Source: Succinivibrio sp. (lineage in GTDB: Bacteria; Pseudomonadota; Gammaproteobacteria; Enterobacterales; Succinivibrionaceae). From it: a stretch of DNA of 6,623 bases. Position 1 is the first letter of the stretch. Every line of letters begins with the position of its first letter. The translations under genes were made by a program, and so were the position numbers. Below are positions 1-5,187 of the stretch, piece after piece. The stretch covers positions 1 to 6,623 of the forward strand of contig JAGDBH010000124.1 of the NCBI GenBank assembly GCA_017959135.1. Direction: 5' to 3'. Under the pieces are notes generated by a model, which ran no database searches, was not told the DNA's origin, and saw only the letters and a program-made list of their open reading frames with translations.

Positions 1-1685
1 ACTGCCTTCTGGTAACAGGTATTGATAATCTCGGTTACTTCCTCATCGATTGTTGCTGCAGTCTTGTCAGACAGTGCAACCATTGACGATGAAGCTCCAC
101 CTAAGTATGCTGAACCTTCATTATCTTTCTCATACTGCATTGGAGCTAGTTTCTTGGAGAAGCCCCAGCGGGTAACCATATTTCTTGCAATCATGGTTGC
201 TCTTTCAATGTCGTTTGAAGCACCAGTGGTTACAGCATCAGCGCCAAACATCATTTCTTCCGCAATTCTTCCAGCAAACAGTGTTGAAATGTTTGAAAGA
301 AGACCGCGTCTGCTCTGAGAAACTCTATCCTGCTCAGGAAGATACATGGTTACACCTAAAGCTCTTCCTCTTGGGATAATAGAAACCTTGTATACAGGAT
401 CATGTTCAGGAACAAGCTTACCTACGATAGCATGACCTGCCTCATGATAAGCAGTGTTAATCTTCTCATGCTCATTCATAGCCATTGAACGACGCTCAGC
501 TCCCATCAGAAGCTTATCCTTTGCCTCTTCGAATTCCTGCATTGAAACAACACGCTTGTTATGACGTGCAGCTCCAAGTGCAGCCTCGTTAACAAGGTTT
601 GCAAGCTCAGCACCAGAGAAACCAGGAGTTCCGCGAGCGATAGTTGCAGTATCTACATCCTTGCCAAGAGGAACTTTCTTAACATGAACATTCAGAATCT
701 GCTCACGACCTCTTACATCAGGAAGACCAACTACTACCTGACGGTCGAAACGACCAGGTCTTAGAAGTGCAGGGTCAAGAACATCAGGACGGTTGGTTGC
801 CGCAATAATAATCACAGCCTCAAATCCTTCAAAACCATCCATTTCAACAAGCAGCTGGTTCAGAGTCTGTTCACGCTCGTCATGACCGCCGCCCATGCCG
901 ACACCACGCTTTCTACCAACAGCATCAATTTCTTCGATGAAGATGATGAAAGGAGCGTTCTTTTTAGCCTGAGCAAACATATCTCTAACACGTGAAGCAC
1001 CAACACCCACGAACATCTCAACGAAATCAGAACCTGAAATTGAGAAGAATGGAACCTTAGCCTCACCAGCAATTGCTCTTGCAAGTAAAGTCTTACCGGT
1101 ACCTGGAGGACCTACCATCAGAACACCGCGTGGAATTCTACCGCCAAGCTTTGAGTATTTAGTTGGATCCTTTAAGAAGTCAACCAGCTCAACCACATCC
1201 TCTTTTGCCTCGTCACATCCGGCAACATCAGCAAAGGTGGTTTTAATCTGATTCTCTGAAAGAAGTTTTGCCTTTGATTTACCAAATGACAGAGGATTTC
1301 CCTTTGAACCGCCCTGCATCTGTCTCATAAAGAAGATCCATACTGCAATCAGCAGTATCATTGGGAACCAGCTTATGAAGATGGCAAATAAAGTGCTCTG
1401 CTCCTCTGGCTTGGTACCAGAAGTACGAACATTGTGGCTTAAAAGAGTATCAATGATTGCAGGGTCGGAAATAGGCATTACGGTTACAAATTTCTGACCG
1501 TTGGTCTTGATACCGTTAATGACCTTTCCGTCAAAGGTTGCCTGAGCAATCTGATCTGACTGCACTTCCCTTACAAAGGTAGTGTAATCCTGTAACTGGC
1601 CAGAATTATCTGTTGTGCTGAAAGACTCGAATAGAGTCATCAGAATGACAGCAATCACCAACCACAATATAAGATTTTTTGTCAT
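1..1685 (-). CDS. ftsH: ATP-dependent zinc metalloprotease FtsH (3' end cut by window)
   Basis: FtsH is a hexameric AAA+ protease anchored in the inner membrane. It degrades misassembled membrane proteins and short-lived regulators; in E. coli these include sigma-32 and LpxC. The frame is open from ATG 1685 to the window edge, giving 561 residues. The protein starts [13 protein letters not shown], which contains the first membrane helix (about residues 4-22). A periplasmic segment follows, then a second helix around residues 98-121 ending in FFMRQM. The Walker A motif GPPGTGKT has its lysine at 198. IIFIDEID is Walker B, and ATNRPD with RPGRFDR forms the second region of homology with the arginine fingers. 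The zinc site is HEAGH (H414, H418) plus D492 in GASND. All these numbers equal those of E. coli FtsH, so the active site is complete. About 80 C-terminal residues are missing, judged against the 644-residue E. coli protein. It lies 9 bp after rlmE. Confidence 0.98.
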   Translation of the reverse strand, partial: MTKNLILWLVIAVILMTLFESFSTTDNSGQLQDYTTFVREVQSDQIAQATFDGKVINGIKTNGQKFVTVMPISDPAIIDTLLSHNVRTSGTKPEEQSTLFAIFISWFPMILLIAVWIFFMRQMQGGSKGNPLSFGKSKAKLLSENQIKTTFADVAGCDEAKEDVVELVDFLKDPTKYSKLGGRIPRGVLMVGPPGTGKTLLARAIAGEAKVPFFSISGSDFVEMFVGVGASRVRDMFAQAKKNAPFIIFIEEIDAVGRKRGVGMGGGHDEREQTLNQLLVEMDGFEGFEAVIIIAATNRPDVLDPALLRPGRFDRQVVVGLPDVRGREQILNVHVKKVPLGKDVDTATIARGTPGFSGAELANLVNEAALGAARHNKRVVSMQEFEEAKDKLLMGAERRSMAMNEHEKINTAYHEAGHAIVGKLVPEHDPVYKVSIIPRGRALGVTMYLPEQDRVSQSRRGLLSNISTLFAGRIAEEMMFGADAVTTGASNDIERATMIARNMVTRWGFSKKLAPMQYEKDNEGSAYLGGASSSMVALSDKTAATIDEEVTEIINTCYQKA

Positions 1686-1694
1686 ATATTTCAC

Positions 1695-2387
1695 TTACTC
1701 CAAATCTTCTTCAGGAAGATCTTCAATATTTTCTTCACCAGGAGCTACGCCATTCAGAGGATGGCCTTTAAACCCGGTTGCAACCATGTATACCTCACGA
1801 GAACGATCTCTTGAAGCATCAGGCTTTCTAACCTTTACGGTCGTAAAATCGTTATGCAGTTCCTTTAAGTATTCCTGAGAACCAACTCCCTGGAATACCT
1901 TAACAACAAAGGTTCCGCCTATTTTCAGAACACGTCTTGCCATATCAAGAGCAAGCTCTGACAGATACATTGCTCTTGGCTGATCAATACCGACAGTTCC
2001 AGACATATTAGGTGCCATATCAGACAGCACAACATCTGCACCGACACCAATCATAGAATACAGAGTCTTGAAGACTTCCTCGTCTCTGAAATCACCCTGT
2101 AAAAACTGAACATTACGGATAGGACGGATAGGAAGAATATCCATAGCGATAACTCTTCCGTTTTCACCGATACATTTAACCGCATACTCAGACCAGCCAC
2201 CAGGAGCTGCGCCTAAATCAACAACAATATTTCCCTGACGGATAAGACGATCTTTTTTCTGCAGTTCTTCTAATTTAAAAGATGCTCTTGAGCGAAGACC
2301 AAGTTTATGGGCCTGTTTTACATATGGATCGGAAAAGTGCTCATGTAACCACCTAGATTGACTGGCAGTACGTTTTTTTGCTGGCAT
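1695..2387 (-). CDS. rlmE: 23S rRNA (uridine-2'-O)-methyltransferase RlmE (FtsJ/RrmJ)
   Basis: RlmE 2'-O-methylates the universally conserved A-loop uridine of 23S rRNA (U2552 in E. coli) on the assembling 50S subunit, using S-adenosylmethionine. The 230-residue product has the Rossmann-type SAM motif [11 protein letters not shown] at residues 56-66 and SDMAPNMSG at 122-130. The K-D-K-E catalytic set is present as K38, D123, K163 (FVVKVFQG) and E198 (SREVY). The protein is about 20 residues longer than the 209-residue E. coli enzyme. The excess is an acidic tail after VATG (residues 206-230, rich in E and D and ending EEDLE) that has no counterpart there. ATG 2387 gives an N-terminus that matches E. 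coli without a gap. A weak AAGGA-like site sits about 10 nt upstream. It is first in a probable rlmE-ftsH operon, as in E. coli, where both genes are heat-inducible. Confidence 0.97.
   Translation of the reverse strand: MPAKKRTASQSRWLHEHFSDPYVKQAHKLGLRSRASFKLEELQKKDRLIRQGNIVVDLGAAPGGWSEYAVKCIGENGRVIAMDILPIRPIRNVQFLQGDFRDEEVFKTLYSMIGVGADVVLSDMAPNMSGTVGIDQPRAMYLSELALDMARRVLKIGGTFVVKVFQGVGSQEYLKELHNDFTTVKVRKPDASRDRSREVYMVATGFKGHPLNGVAPGEENIEDLPEEDLE
1698..1701 (-). promoter_or_regulatory. ftsH ribosome binding site inside the rlmE 3' end
   Basis: GGAG lies within the last two sense codons of rlmE and is 12 nt from the ftsH ATG, which is longer than the usual spacing. An in-frame GTG at 1694 is only 3 nt from the same GGAG, which is too close. 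The ATG is preferred because MTKNLILW aligns with the E. coli FtsH N-terminus MAKNLILW. The poor spacing suggests that ftsH translation depends partly on ribosomes terminating at the rlmE stop codon. That dependence is inferred. Confidence 0.5.
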
Positions 2388-2437
2388 TAAATTGGGATCC
2401 TTGAATACATTAATTTATTTGTTTATATCTCTTGAAT

Positions 2438-2465
2438 ATTATACAATTTGTACAGCTTTAATCAA
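2438..2465 (-). promoter_or_regulatory. Predicted sigma-70 promoter of rlmE-ftsH
   Basis: On the minus strand there is a -35 TTGATT (2460-2465), a 16-bp AT-rich spacer and a perfect -10 TATAAT (2438-2443). Transcription would start near 2431, leaving a leader of about 45 nt before the rlmE ATG. A second TATAAT at 2502-2507 lies further upstream but lacks a good -35. The role is inferred from consensus match and position only. Confidence 0.55.
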
Positions 2466-2532
2466 TAAAAAGCCAAGAAACGACTGTAGAGATAGAAATA
2501 TATTATAGTTTAGTCAAATTATCTCGATAATA

Positions 2533-2554
2533 GTTCTCAGTAAAAAGTGAGAAC
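2533..2554. repeat. Inverted repeat 1 upstream of yhbY
   Basis: GTTCTCA (2533-2539) and TGAGAAC (2548-2554) form a perfect 7-bp inverted repeat around an 8-nt A-rich centre. It has no T-run after it in either direction, so it is not an intrinsic terminator. It could be a dimeric regulator site or a leader hairpin. Confidence 0.45.
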
Positions 2555-2575
2555 ATACAAACAATAGGTTTACTC

Positions 2576-2609
2576 CAGAGTTTTCATTTAAGGTGGTCAG
2601 AAAACTCTG
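2576..2609. repeat. Inverted repeat 2 in the yhbY leader
   Basis: CAGAGTTTTC (2576-2585) and GAAAACTCTG (2600-2609) are a perfect 10-bp inverted repeat separated by 14 nt. This is the longest perfect hairpin in the region and ends 62 nt before the yhbY ATG. It is not followed by a T-run. If transcribed it would fold in the yhbY leader. Confidence 0.55.
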
Positions 2610-2616
2610 TACTAAT

Positions 2617-2640
2617 GCTGTTAAGGCTTAGTTAAACAGC
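2617..2640 (+). repeat. Inverted repeat 3 in the yhbY leader
   Basis: GCTGTT (2617-2622) and AACAGC (2635-2640) pair as a 6-bp stem. It can be extended by TTAA pairs with one bulged base. The stem is followed by AATTTT and then, 12 nt after its base, a run of six T. It resembles a weak attenuator just ahead of the yhbY ribosome binding site, but the T-run position is not ideal. Confidence 0.35.
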
Positions 2641-2660
2641 AATTTTGCAGAATTTTTTAA

Positions 2661-2666
2661 AGAGGA
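2661..2666 (+). promoter_or_regulatory. yhbY ribosome binding site that fixes the start codon
   Basis: AGAGGA lies 5 nt before ATG 2672. It selects that ATG over the in-frame TTG at 2645, which has no ribosome binding site and would add nine residues absent from the family. Confidence 0.85.
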
Positions 2667-2671
2667 TAAAG

Positions 2672-2962
2672 ATGTCACTAAATTCACATCAGCGCCAGTT
2701 CTTAAAGGCTCAGGCTCACCAGTTGAAGCCTGTTGTTATGTTAGGTAACGATGGTCTTTCAGAGAACGTTTTAAAAGAGATTGACTCAAGCATCGAGCAT
2801 CATGAGCTAATCAAGGTAAAGTTAAATGCAGGTGAAGGCCGCAAAGAGCAGGCTGAAACCGCAGCTAAGACTGTTAACGCAGAGCTAGTAAGTCTTGTTG
2901 GAAGAATTGCGGTTCTATTCCGCCAGAGAAAAGACGACAGCAGATTCATTCTTCCTCGCTAA
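2672..2962 (+). CDS. yhbY: Ribosome assembly RNA-binding protein YhbY
   Basis: YhbY is a small single-domain CRM/KH-like RNA-binding protein that associates with pre-50S ribosomal particles. Its precise step is not well defined. The 96-residue product starts MSLNSHQRQFLKAQAHQL. It then has the family signature KPVVMLGNDGLSENV, whose GNDG is the GxxG-type RNA-binding loop, followed by EHHELIKVKL and a C-terminal LFRQRKDDSRFILPR. The length matches the 97-residue E. coli protein and the two align throughout. It is transcribed divergently from rlmE and convergently with greA, the same arrangement as in E. coli. A shared terminator begins 21 nt after its stop codon. Confidence 0.95.
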   Translation: MSLNSHQRQFLKAQAHQLKPVVMLGNDGLSENVLKEIDSSIEHHELIKVKLNAGEGRKEQAETAAKTVNAELVSLVGRIAVLFRQRKDDSRFILPR

Positions 2963-2982
2963 TTCTAATAAACAACAGTTAC

Positions 2983-3012
2983 AAAAAAGGATCCGTTCAG
3001 GATCCTTTTTTT
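2983..3012. terminator. Bidirectional intrinsic terminator of yhbY and greA
   Basis: Six A and GGATCC (2983-2994) pair with GGATCC and six T (3000-3011) as a 12-bp perfect stem around a 5-nt loop. Seven T follow the GC core on the plus strand, and the six A supply a U-run on the minus strand. It sits between the stop codons of the convergent genes yhbY and greA, so one hairpin can end both transcripts. Confidence 0.92.
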
Positions 3013-3039
3013 ATATAAATAAATTTCTCTAAGATTATC

Positions 3040-3528
3040 TTAGATGTATTCAACCTTTACTACTTCGTAGCAGATGGTTCCCTTAGGAATCTTAATCTCA
3101 ATTTCATCCTCTTCCTGCTTGCCAAGTAAGCCCTTAGCAATAGGAGTCTTGTATGAAATCAGGTTAGAATCGATATCAGCCTCGTCCTCACCAACAATCT
3201 TGTAGGTAATTTCCTTATCTGTATCAACGTCAACCAAGGTTACAGTAGAACCAAAGATAACCTTTAGCTTACCGCCTGTAGGATTCTTTAGCTTGGTTAC
3301 ATCGATAACATTAGCAGAAGCAATCTTACCTTCGATATCCTTGATTCTTGCCTCACACATGCCCTGCTCTTCCTTAGCTGCATCGTACTCGGCATTTTCA
3401 CTCAGATCACCGTGGCTTCTTGCCTCAGCAATTGCTGCAACAATACGTGGACGCTCAACAGTCTTCAAACGAACCAACTCTTTTCTTAACAGCTCTTCTC
3501 CACGTGGAGTCATTGGAGTCTGATCCAT
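3040..3528 (-). CDS. greA: Transcription elongation factor GreA
   Basis: GreA enters the secondary channel of RNA polymerase. There it stimulates cleavage of the RNA 3' end so that backtracked complexes can resume. The 162-residue product has the N-terminal coiled-coil domain (about residues 1-80). The acidic tip contains [10 protein letters not shown], with D41 and E44 as the residues that hold the catalytic magnesium. The C-terminal FKBP-like domain includes [10 protein letters not shown], the conserved GEDEAD segment, [14 protein letters not shown] sequence (here [10 protein letters not shown]), and the closing VVKVEYI. The length is close to the 158 residues of E. coli GreA. The sequence is GreA rather than GreB because it contains GDLSENAEY and ends KVEY. 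ATG 3528 follows GAGGA with 7-nt spacing, an excellent ribosome binding site. It has its own promoter and appears monocistronic. Confidence 0.97.
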   Translation of the reverse strand: MDQTPMTPRGEELLRKELVRLKTVERPRIVAAIAEARSHGDLSENAEYDAAKEEQGMCEARIKDIEGKIASANVIDVTKLKNPTGGKLKVIFGSTVTLVDVDTDKEITYKIVGEDEADIDSNLISYKTPIAKGLLGKQEEDEIEIKIPKGTICYEVVKVEYI

Positions 3529-3565
3529 ATGTAAATCCTCTTATATAATTAAAGTCTGTATCAGA

Positions 3566-3583
3566 GGTAAGCTGACTTATACC
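3566..3583. repeat. GGTAAG-type palindrome A at the greA transcription start
   Basis: An 18-nt near-palindrome, GGTAAG on one side and CTTATACC on the other, overlaps the predicted greA start. It matches the element at 3654-3671 at 12 of 18 positions by hand alignment, sharing GGTAAG and the ACC end. It might be an operator, or chance in AT-rich DNA. Confidence 0.3.
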
Positions 3584-3591
3584 ATTGAAAT

Positions 3592-3620
3592 CTTATATGA
3601 ACACTTAAGTCGTCTGTAAA
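3592..3620 (-). promoter_or_regulatory. Predicted sigma-70 promoter of greA
   Basis: On the minus strand -35 TTTACA (3615-3620) and -10 TATAAG (3592-3597) each match consensus at 5 of 6 bases and are 17 bp apart. Transcription would begin near 3585, giving a leader of roughly 57 nt. A second TATAAG at 3576-3581 has only a weak -35. An 18-nt repeat pair flanks this promoter (3566-3583 and 3654-3671). Confidence 0.65.
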
Positions 3621-3626
3621 TTCAGA

Positions 3627-3651
3627 ATCAGAAAGTAATCTTTTTTCTGAT
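3627..3651. repeat. Inverted repeat next to the greA -35 element
   Basis: ATCAGAAA (3627-3634) and TTTCTGAT (3644-3651) form a perfect 8-bp inverted repeat with a 9-nt centre, ending 6 bp upstream of the greA -35. A tandem hexamer TCAGAA (3622-3627 and 3628-3633) overlaps it. Its position and A/T tracts suit an upstream activating element or regulator site. Confidence 0.4.
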
Positions 3652-3653
3652 CC

Positions 3654-3671
3654 GGTAAGTCAGTTTTTACC
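3654..3671. repeat. GGTAAG-type palindrome B upstream of the greA promoter
   Basis: This 18-nt element begins GGTAA and ends TTACC, and lies 33 bp upstream of the greA -35. It is the partner of the element at 3566-3583. The two are 70 bp apart and flank the promoter. Confidence 0.3.
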
Positions 3672-3690
3672 TATCTTATCTATTCTTATG

Positions 3691-3720
3691 AACATCGAGT
3701 TATACCTAGACTCTGATGTT
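3691..3720. repeat. Bulged 10-bp inverted repeat in the dnaJ-greA gap
   Basis: AACATCGAGT (3691-3700) pairs with ACTC-T-GATGTT (3710-3720), ten base pairs with one bulged base, around a 9-nt loop. No T-run follows in either direction, so it is not an intrinsic terminator. No gene uses this position as a known leader. Confidence 0.45.
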
Positions 3721-3773
3721 TCTAAAACCTTGTGAGCCCCTAAAAATCAAGGAATCAGCCCAAAATTCAGGGT

Positions 3774-3804
3774 AAAAAAAACAACGCCTAATTTTCATTA
3801 GGCG
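3774..3804 (-). terminator. Intrinsic terminator of the dnaK-dnaJ transcript
   Basis: On the minus strand CGCCTAAT and ATTAGGCG form a perfect 8-bp stem (3785-3804) closed by a GAAA tetraloop. It is followed by TTG and then eight T (3781 down to 3774). It lies about 85 nt after the dnaJ stop codon and separates dnaKJ transcription from greA. Confidence 0.88.
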
Positions 3805-3850
3805 CCATCTGTATGTAAAAATATACACTTTTGTGAACTTTCAATCAACA

Positions 3851-3880
3851 GTGATTTATGTCTGCTTTGACAAAAATCAC
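3851..3880. repeat. Hairpin immediately after the dnaJ stop codon
   Basis: GTGATTT (3851-3857) pairs with AAATCAC (3874-3880), and TGTC (3859-3862) with GACA (3869-3872), separated by an A-A mismatch. This makes an 11-bp stem with a 6-nt loop. It begins 9 nt after the dnaJ stop and lacks a U-run on the minus strand, so it may protect the mRNA 3' end. In the plus direction seven T (3885-3891) follow four bases after the stem, which could end a plus-strand transcript. Confidence 0.5.
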
Positions 3881-3889
3881 CATCTTTTT

Positions 3890-5116
3890 TTAGCTTGAAA
3901 GATCATCAAAGAACTTCTTTACGCCCTTTATGAAGCCTTCCGATTTTGGTTTGTGCCTCGCTGCGCTTTCAGCTCTTTTTTTAGCACTCTTTTCATCTTT
4001 TGATGACTTGTCATCCTTACCGTCTTTTGAATCCTTGTCTTCTCCGTTTAAAGAAGCCTCAAATTCCTTAAGCAGGTCTTTCTGATGTGCAGTCAGATTA
4101 ATAGGAGTCTCAACTACAATCTTGCAGTACAGGTTACCTTTGAAGGTTGAATTATATGACTTAACACCCTTGCCAGGAATTCTCATCATAATTCCTGTCT
4201 GAGTCTCAGGTCTGATGCTGATATTAACAGCACCTTCCAGAGTTGGAACCTCAACCTTACCACCTAAAGCTGCAGTAGTGAAGCTGATTGGAACCTCACA
4301 GTACAGGTCATTGCCGTCACGGGTAAAGATCTCATGATCCTTAACCTCGATTACAACATATAAATCACCTGCAGGAGCACCGTTTAGACCAGCCTCGCCC
4401 TCGCCTGTCAGACGGATACGATCTCCAGTATCAACACCAGCTGCGATATCTACTTCCAGAGTCTTTGACTTTAGAACACGACCAGTGCCTGAACATGATT
4501 TACAGCCATCTGTGATGATGTAACCAGAACCATTACAGTGAGGACAGGTTTGAGAAACCTGCATAAAGCCCTGACGCATGAATATCTGTCCCTGACCGTG
4601 ACAGTGAGGACAGGTCTCTTTCTTGCCGTTCTTGCCTAAGCCTGAACCACCACAGGTATCACACTTAACGTAGGTCTTAACGTTAAGTTTCTTCTTGCAG
4701 CCTTTAACAGCTTCTTCAAGAGAAAGGGTAATTCTAGCTCTAAGATCTCTACCGCGAATTTCACGAGGACCAGATGAACGAGAGCCGAAACCGCCACGTC
4801 CACCGCCGAAAATATCACCGAAGATGTCTCCGAACATATCGGAAAAGTCAGCGCCAGCACCAAAAGGATTGCCACCGCCAGCCTGTGAGCCGTCAGCACC
4901 AGCAAAGCCGTACTGATCATAGGCTGCACGTTTCTGAGGATCTGATAGAACCTGGTAAGCCTCGTTGATTTCACGGAACTTTTCACCAGCATCAGGATCC
5001 TTGTTTCTATCAGGGTGATACTTAATAGCTAAACGCTTAAAGGCACGTTTGATAGCAGCATCATCCGCGCCCTTTTCTACACCTAGCACTTCATAGTAAT
5101 CACGTTTGGAAGCCAT
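3890..5116 (-). CDS. dnaJ: Chaperone protein DnaJ (Hsp40)
   Basis: DnaJ binds unfolded clients, delivers them to DnaK and stimulates DnaK ATP hydrolysis. The 408-residue product has a J domain (residues 1-70) with the HPD triad at 34-36. A glycine/phenylalanine-rich linker follows (about 72-116) and contains the DIFGDIFG repeat. The zinc-finger domain has four CxxCxGxG motifs, with cysteine pairs at 152/155, 169/172, 191/194 and 205/208. Two beta-sandwich substrate-binding domains come next. This is a complete class A DnaJ. It is about 30 residues longer than the 376-residue E. coli protein. The excess is largely a lysine/aspartate/serine-rich segment at about 358-393, placed before the conserved end [16 protein letters not shown] 5116 follows AGAGGA with 4-nt spacing. 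It lies 71 bp after dnaK and shares its transcript, with a hairpin in between. Confidence 0.98.
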   Translation of the reverse strand: MASKRDYYEVLGVEKGADDAAIKRAFKRLAIKYHPDRNKDPDAGEKFREINEAYQVLSDPQKRAAYDQYGFAGADGSQAGGGNPFGAGADFSDMFGDIFGDIFGGGRGGFGSRSSGPREIRGRDLRARITLSLEEAVKGCKKKLNVKTYVKCDTCGGSGLGKNGKKETCPHCHGQGQIFMRQGFMQVSQTCPHCNGSGYIITDGCKSCSGTGRVLKSKTLEVDIAAGVDTGDRIRLTGEGEAGLNGAPAGDLYVVIEVKDHEIFTRDGNDLYCEVPISFTTAALGGKVEVPTLEGAVNISIRPETQTGIMMRIPGKGVKSYNSTFKGNLYCKIVVETPINLTAHQKDLLKEFEASLNGEDKDSKDGKDDKSSKDEKSAKKRAESAARHKPKSEGFIKGVKKFFDDLSS

Positions 5117-5135
5117 ATCGTCCTCTTAAATTGAC

Positions 5136-5168
5136 AAAAAGGCAGATGATAAAATCATCCACCTTTTT
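5136..5168 (-). promoter_or_regulatory. dnaK-dnaJ intergenic hairpin, possible partial terminator
   Basis: In the minus-strand RNA a 14-bp stem forms between 5155-5168 and 5136-5149 around a 5-nt loop. All 14 positions pair if two G-U wobbles are allowed. The descending arm ends in five U followed by GUCAAUUU. The U-run is short and belongs to the stem, so termination would be partial at best. The likely roles are processing, mRNA stabilisation or attenuation, lowering dnaJ relative to dnaK. The dnaJ ribosome binding site lies 10 nt further on. Confidence 0.6.
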
Positions 5169-5187
5169 AGGAAATATTAAGTACTAA

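Larger units (their letters stand above)
2388..2671. other. Divergent intergenic region between rlmE and yhbY
   Basis: This is 284 bp of AT-rich DNA between genes that diverge. The rlmE side holds one convincing sigma-70 promoter. The yhbY side holds three successive inverted repeats, listed separately. No comparably good plus-strand promoter is visible. A GATAAT hexamer at 2526-2531 and TATAGT at 2504-2509 could serve as -10 elements but have poor -35 partners. No heat-shock promoter matching the CTTGAAA/CCCCAT pattern was found on either strand. No credible small open reading frame was seen. Confidence 0.7.
3529..3889. other. Structured gene-free region between dnaJ and greA
   Basis: These 361 bp hold no credible protein-coding gene. 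In the minus direction they contain, in order, a hairpin just after the dnaJ stop, the dnaJ terminator, a ~150-nt stretch with several inverted repeats, the greA promoter and the greA leader. The density of potential hairpins is higher than a simple terminator-promoter junction needs. In pseudomonads dapB, carA and carB occupy this position. No remnant of them could be recognised by eye. Confidence 0.6.

Noticed and set aside
22..318. Plus-strand open frame of 98 codons, and others at 185-379, 561-764 and 1615-1878
   Set aside because: They lie antisense to ftsH or to the rlmE-ftsH junction, have no ribosome binding site and resemble no protein. The minus-strand genes explain the sequence.
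860..1084. Minus-strand open frame of 74 codons within ftsH
   Set aside because: It is out of frame with the FtsH ATPase domain, which is intact across the same bases.
2645..2671. TTG start for yhbY nine codons upstream
   Set aside because: It has no ribosome binding site and would translate the leader. AGAGGA points to ATG 2672 and the resulting length matches the family.
2388..2671. Heat-shock (sigma-32) promoter for rlmE-ftsH
   Set aside because: The genes are heat-inducible in E. coli, but no CTTGAAA with a properly spaced CCCCAT-type element was found here. Only a sigma-70-like site is supported.
3293..3523. Plus-strand open frame of 76 codons antisense to greA
   Set aside because: It has no ribosome binding site and overlaps the full greA gene.
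4636..4992. Minus-strand open frame of 118 codons inside dnaJ, and plus-strand frames at 4695-4916 and 4774-4968
   Set aside because: All are out-of-frame readings of the glycine-rich and zinc-finger parts of dnaJ. The dnaJ frame is continuous and has every family motif.
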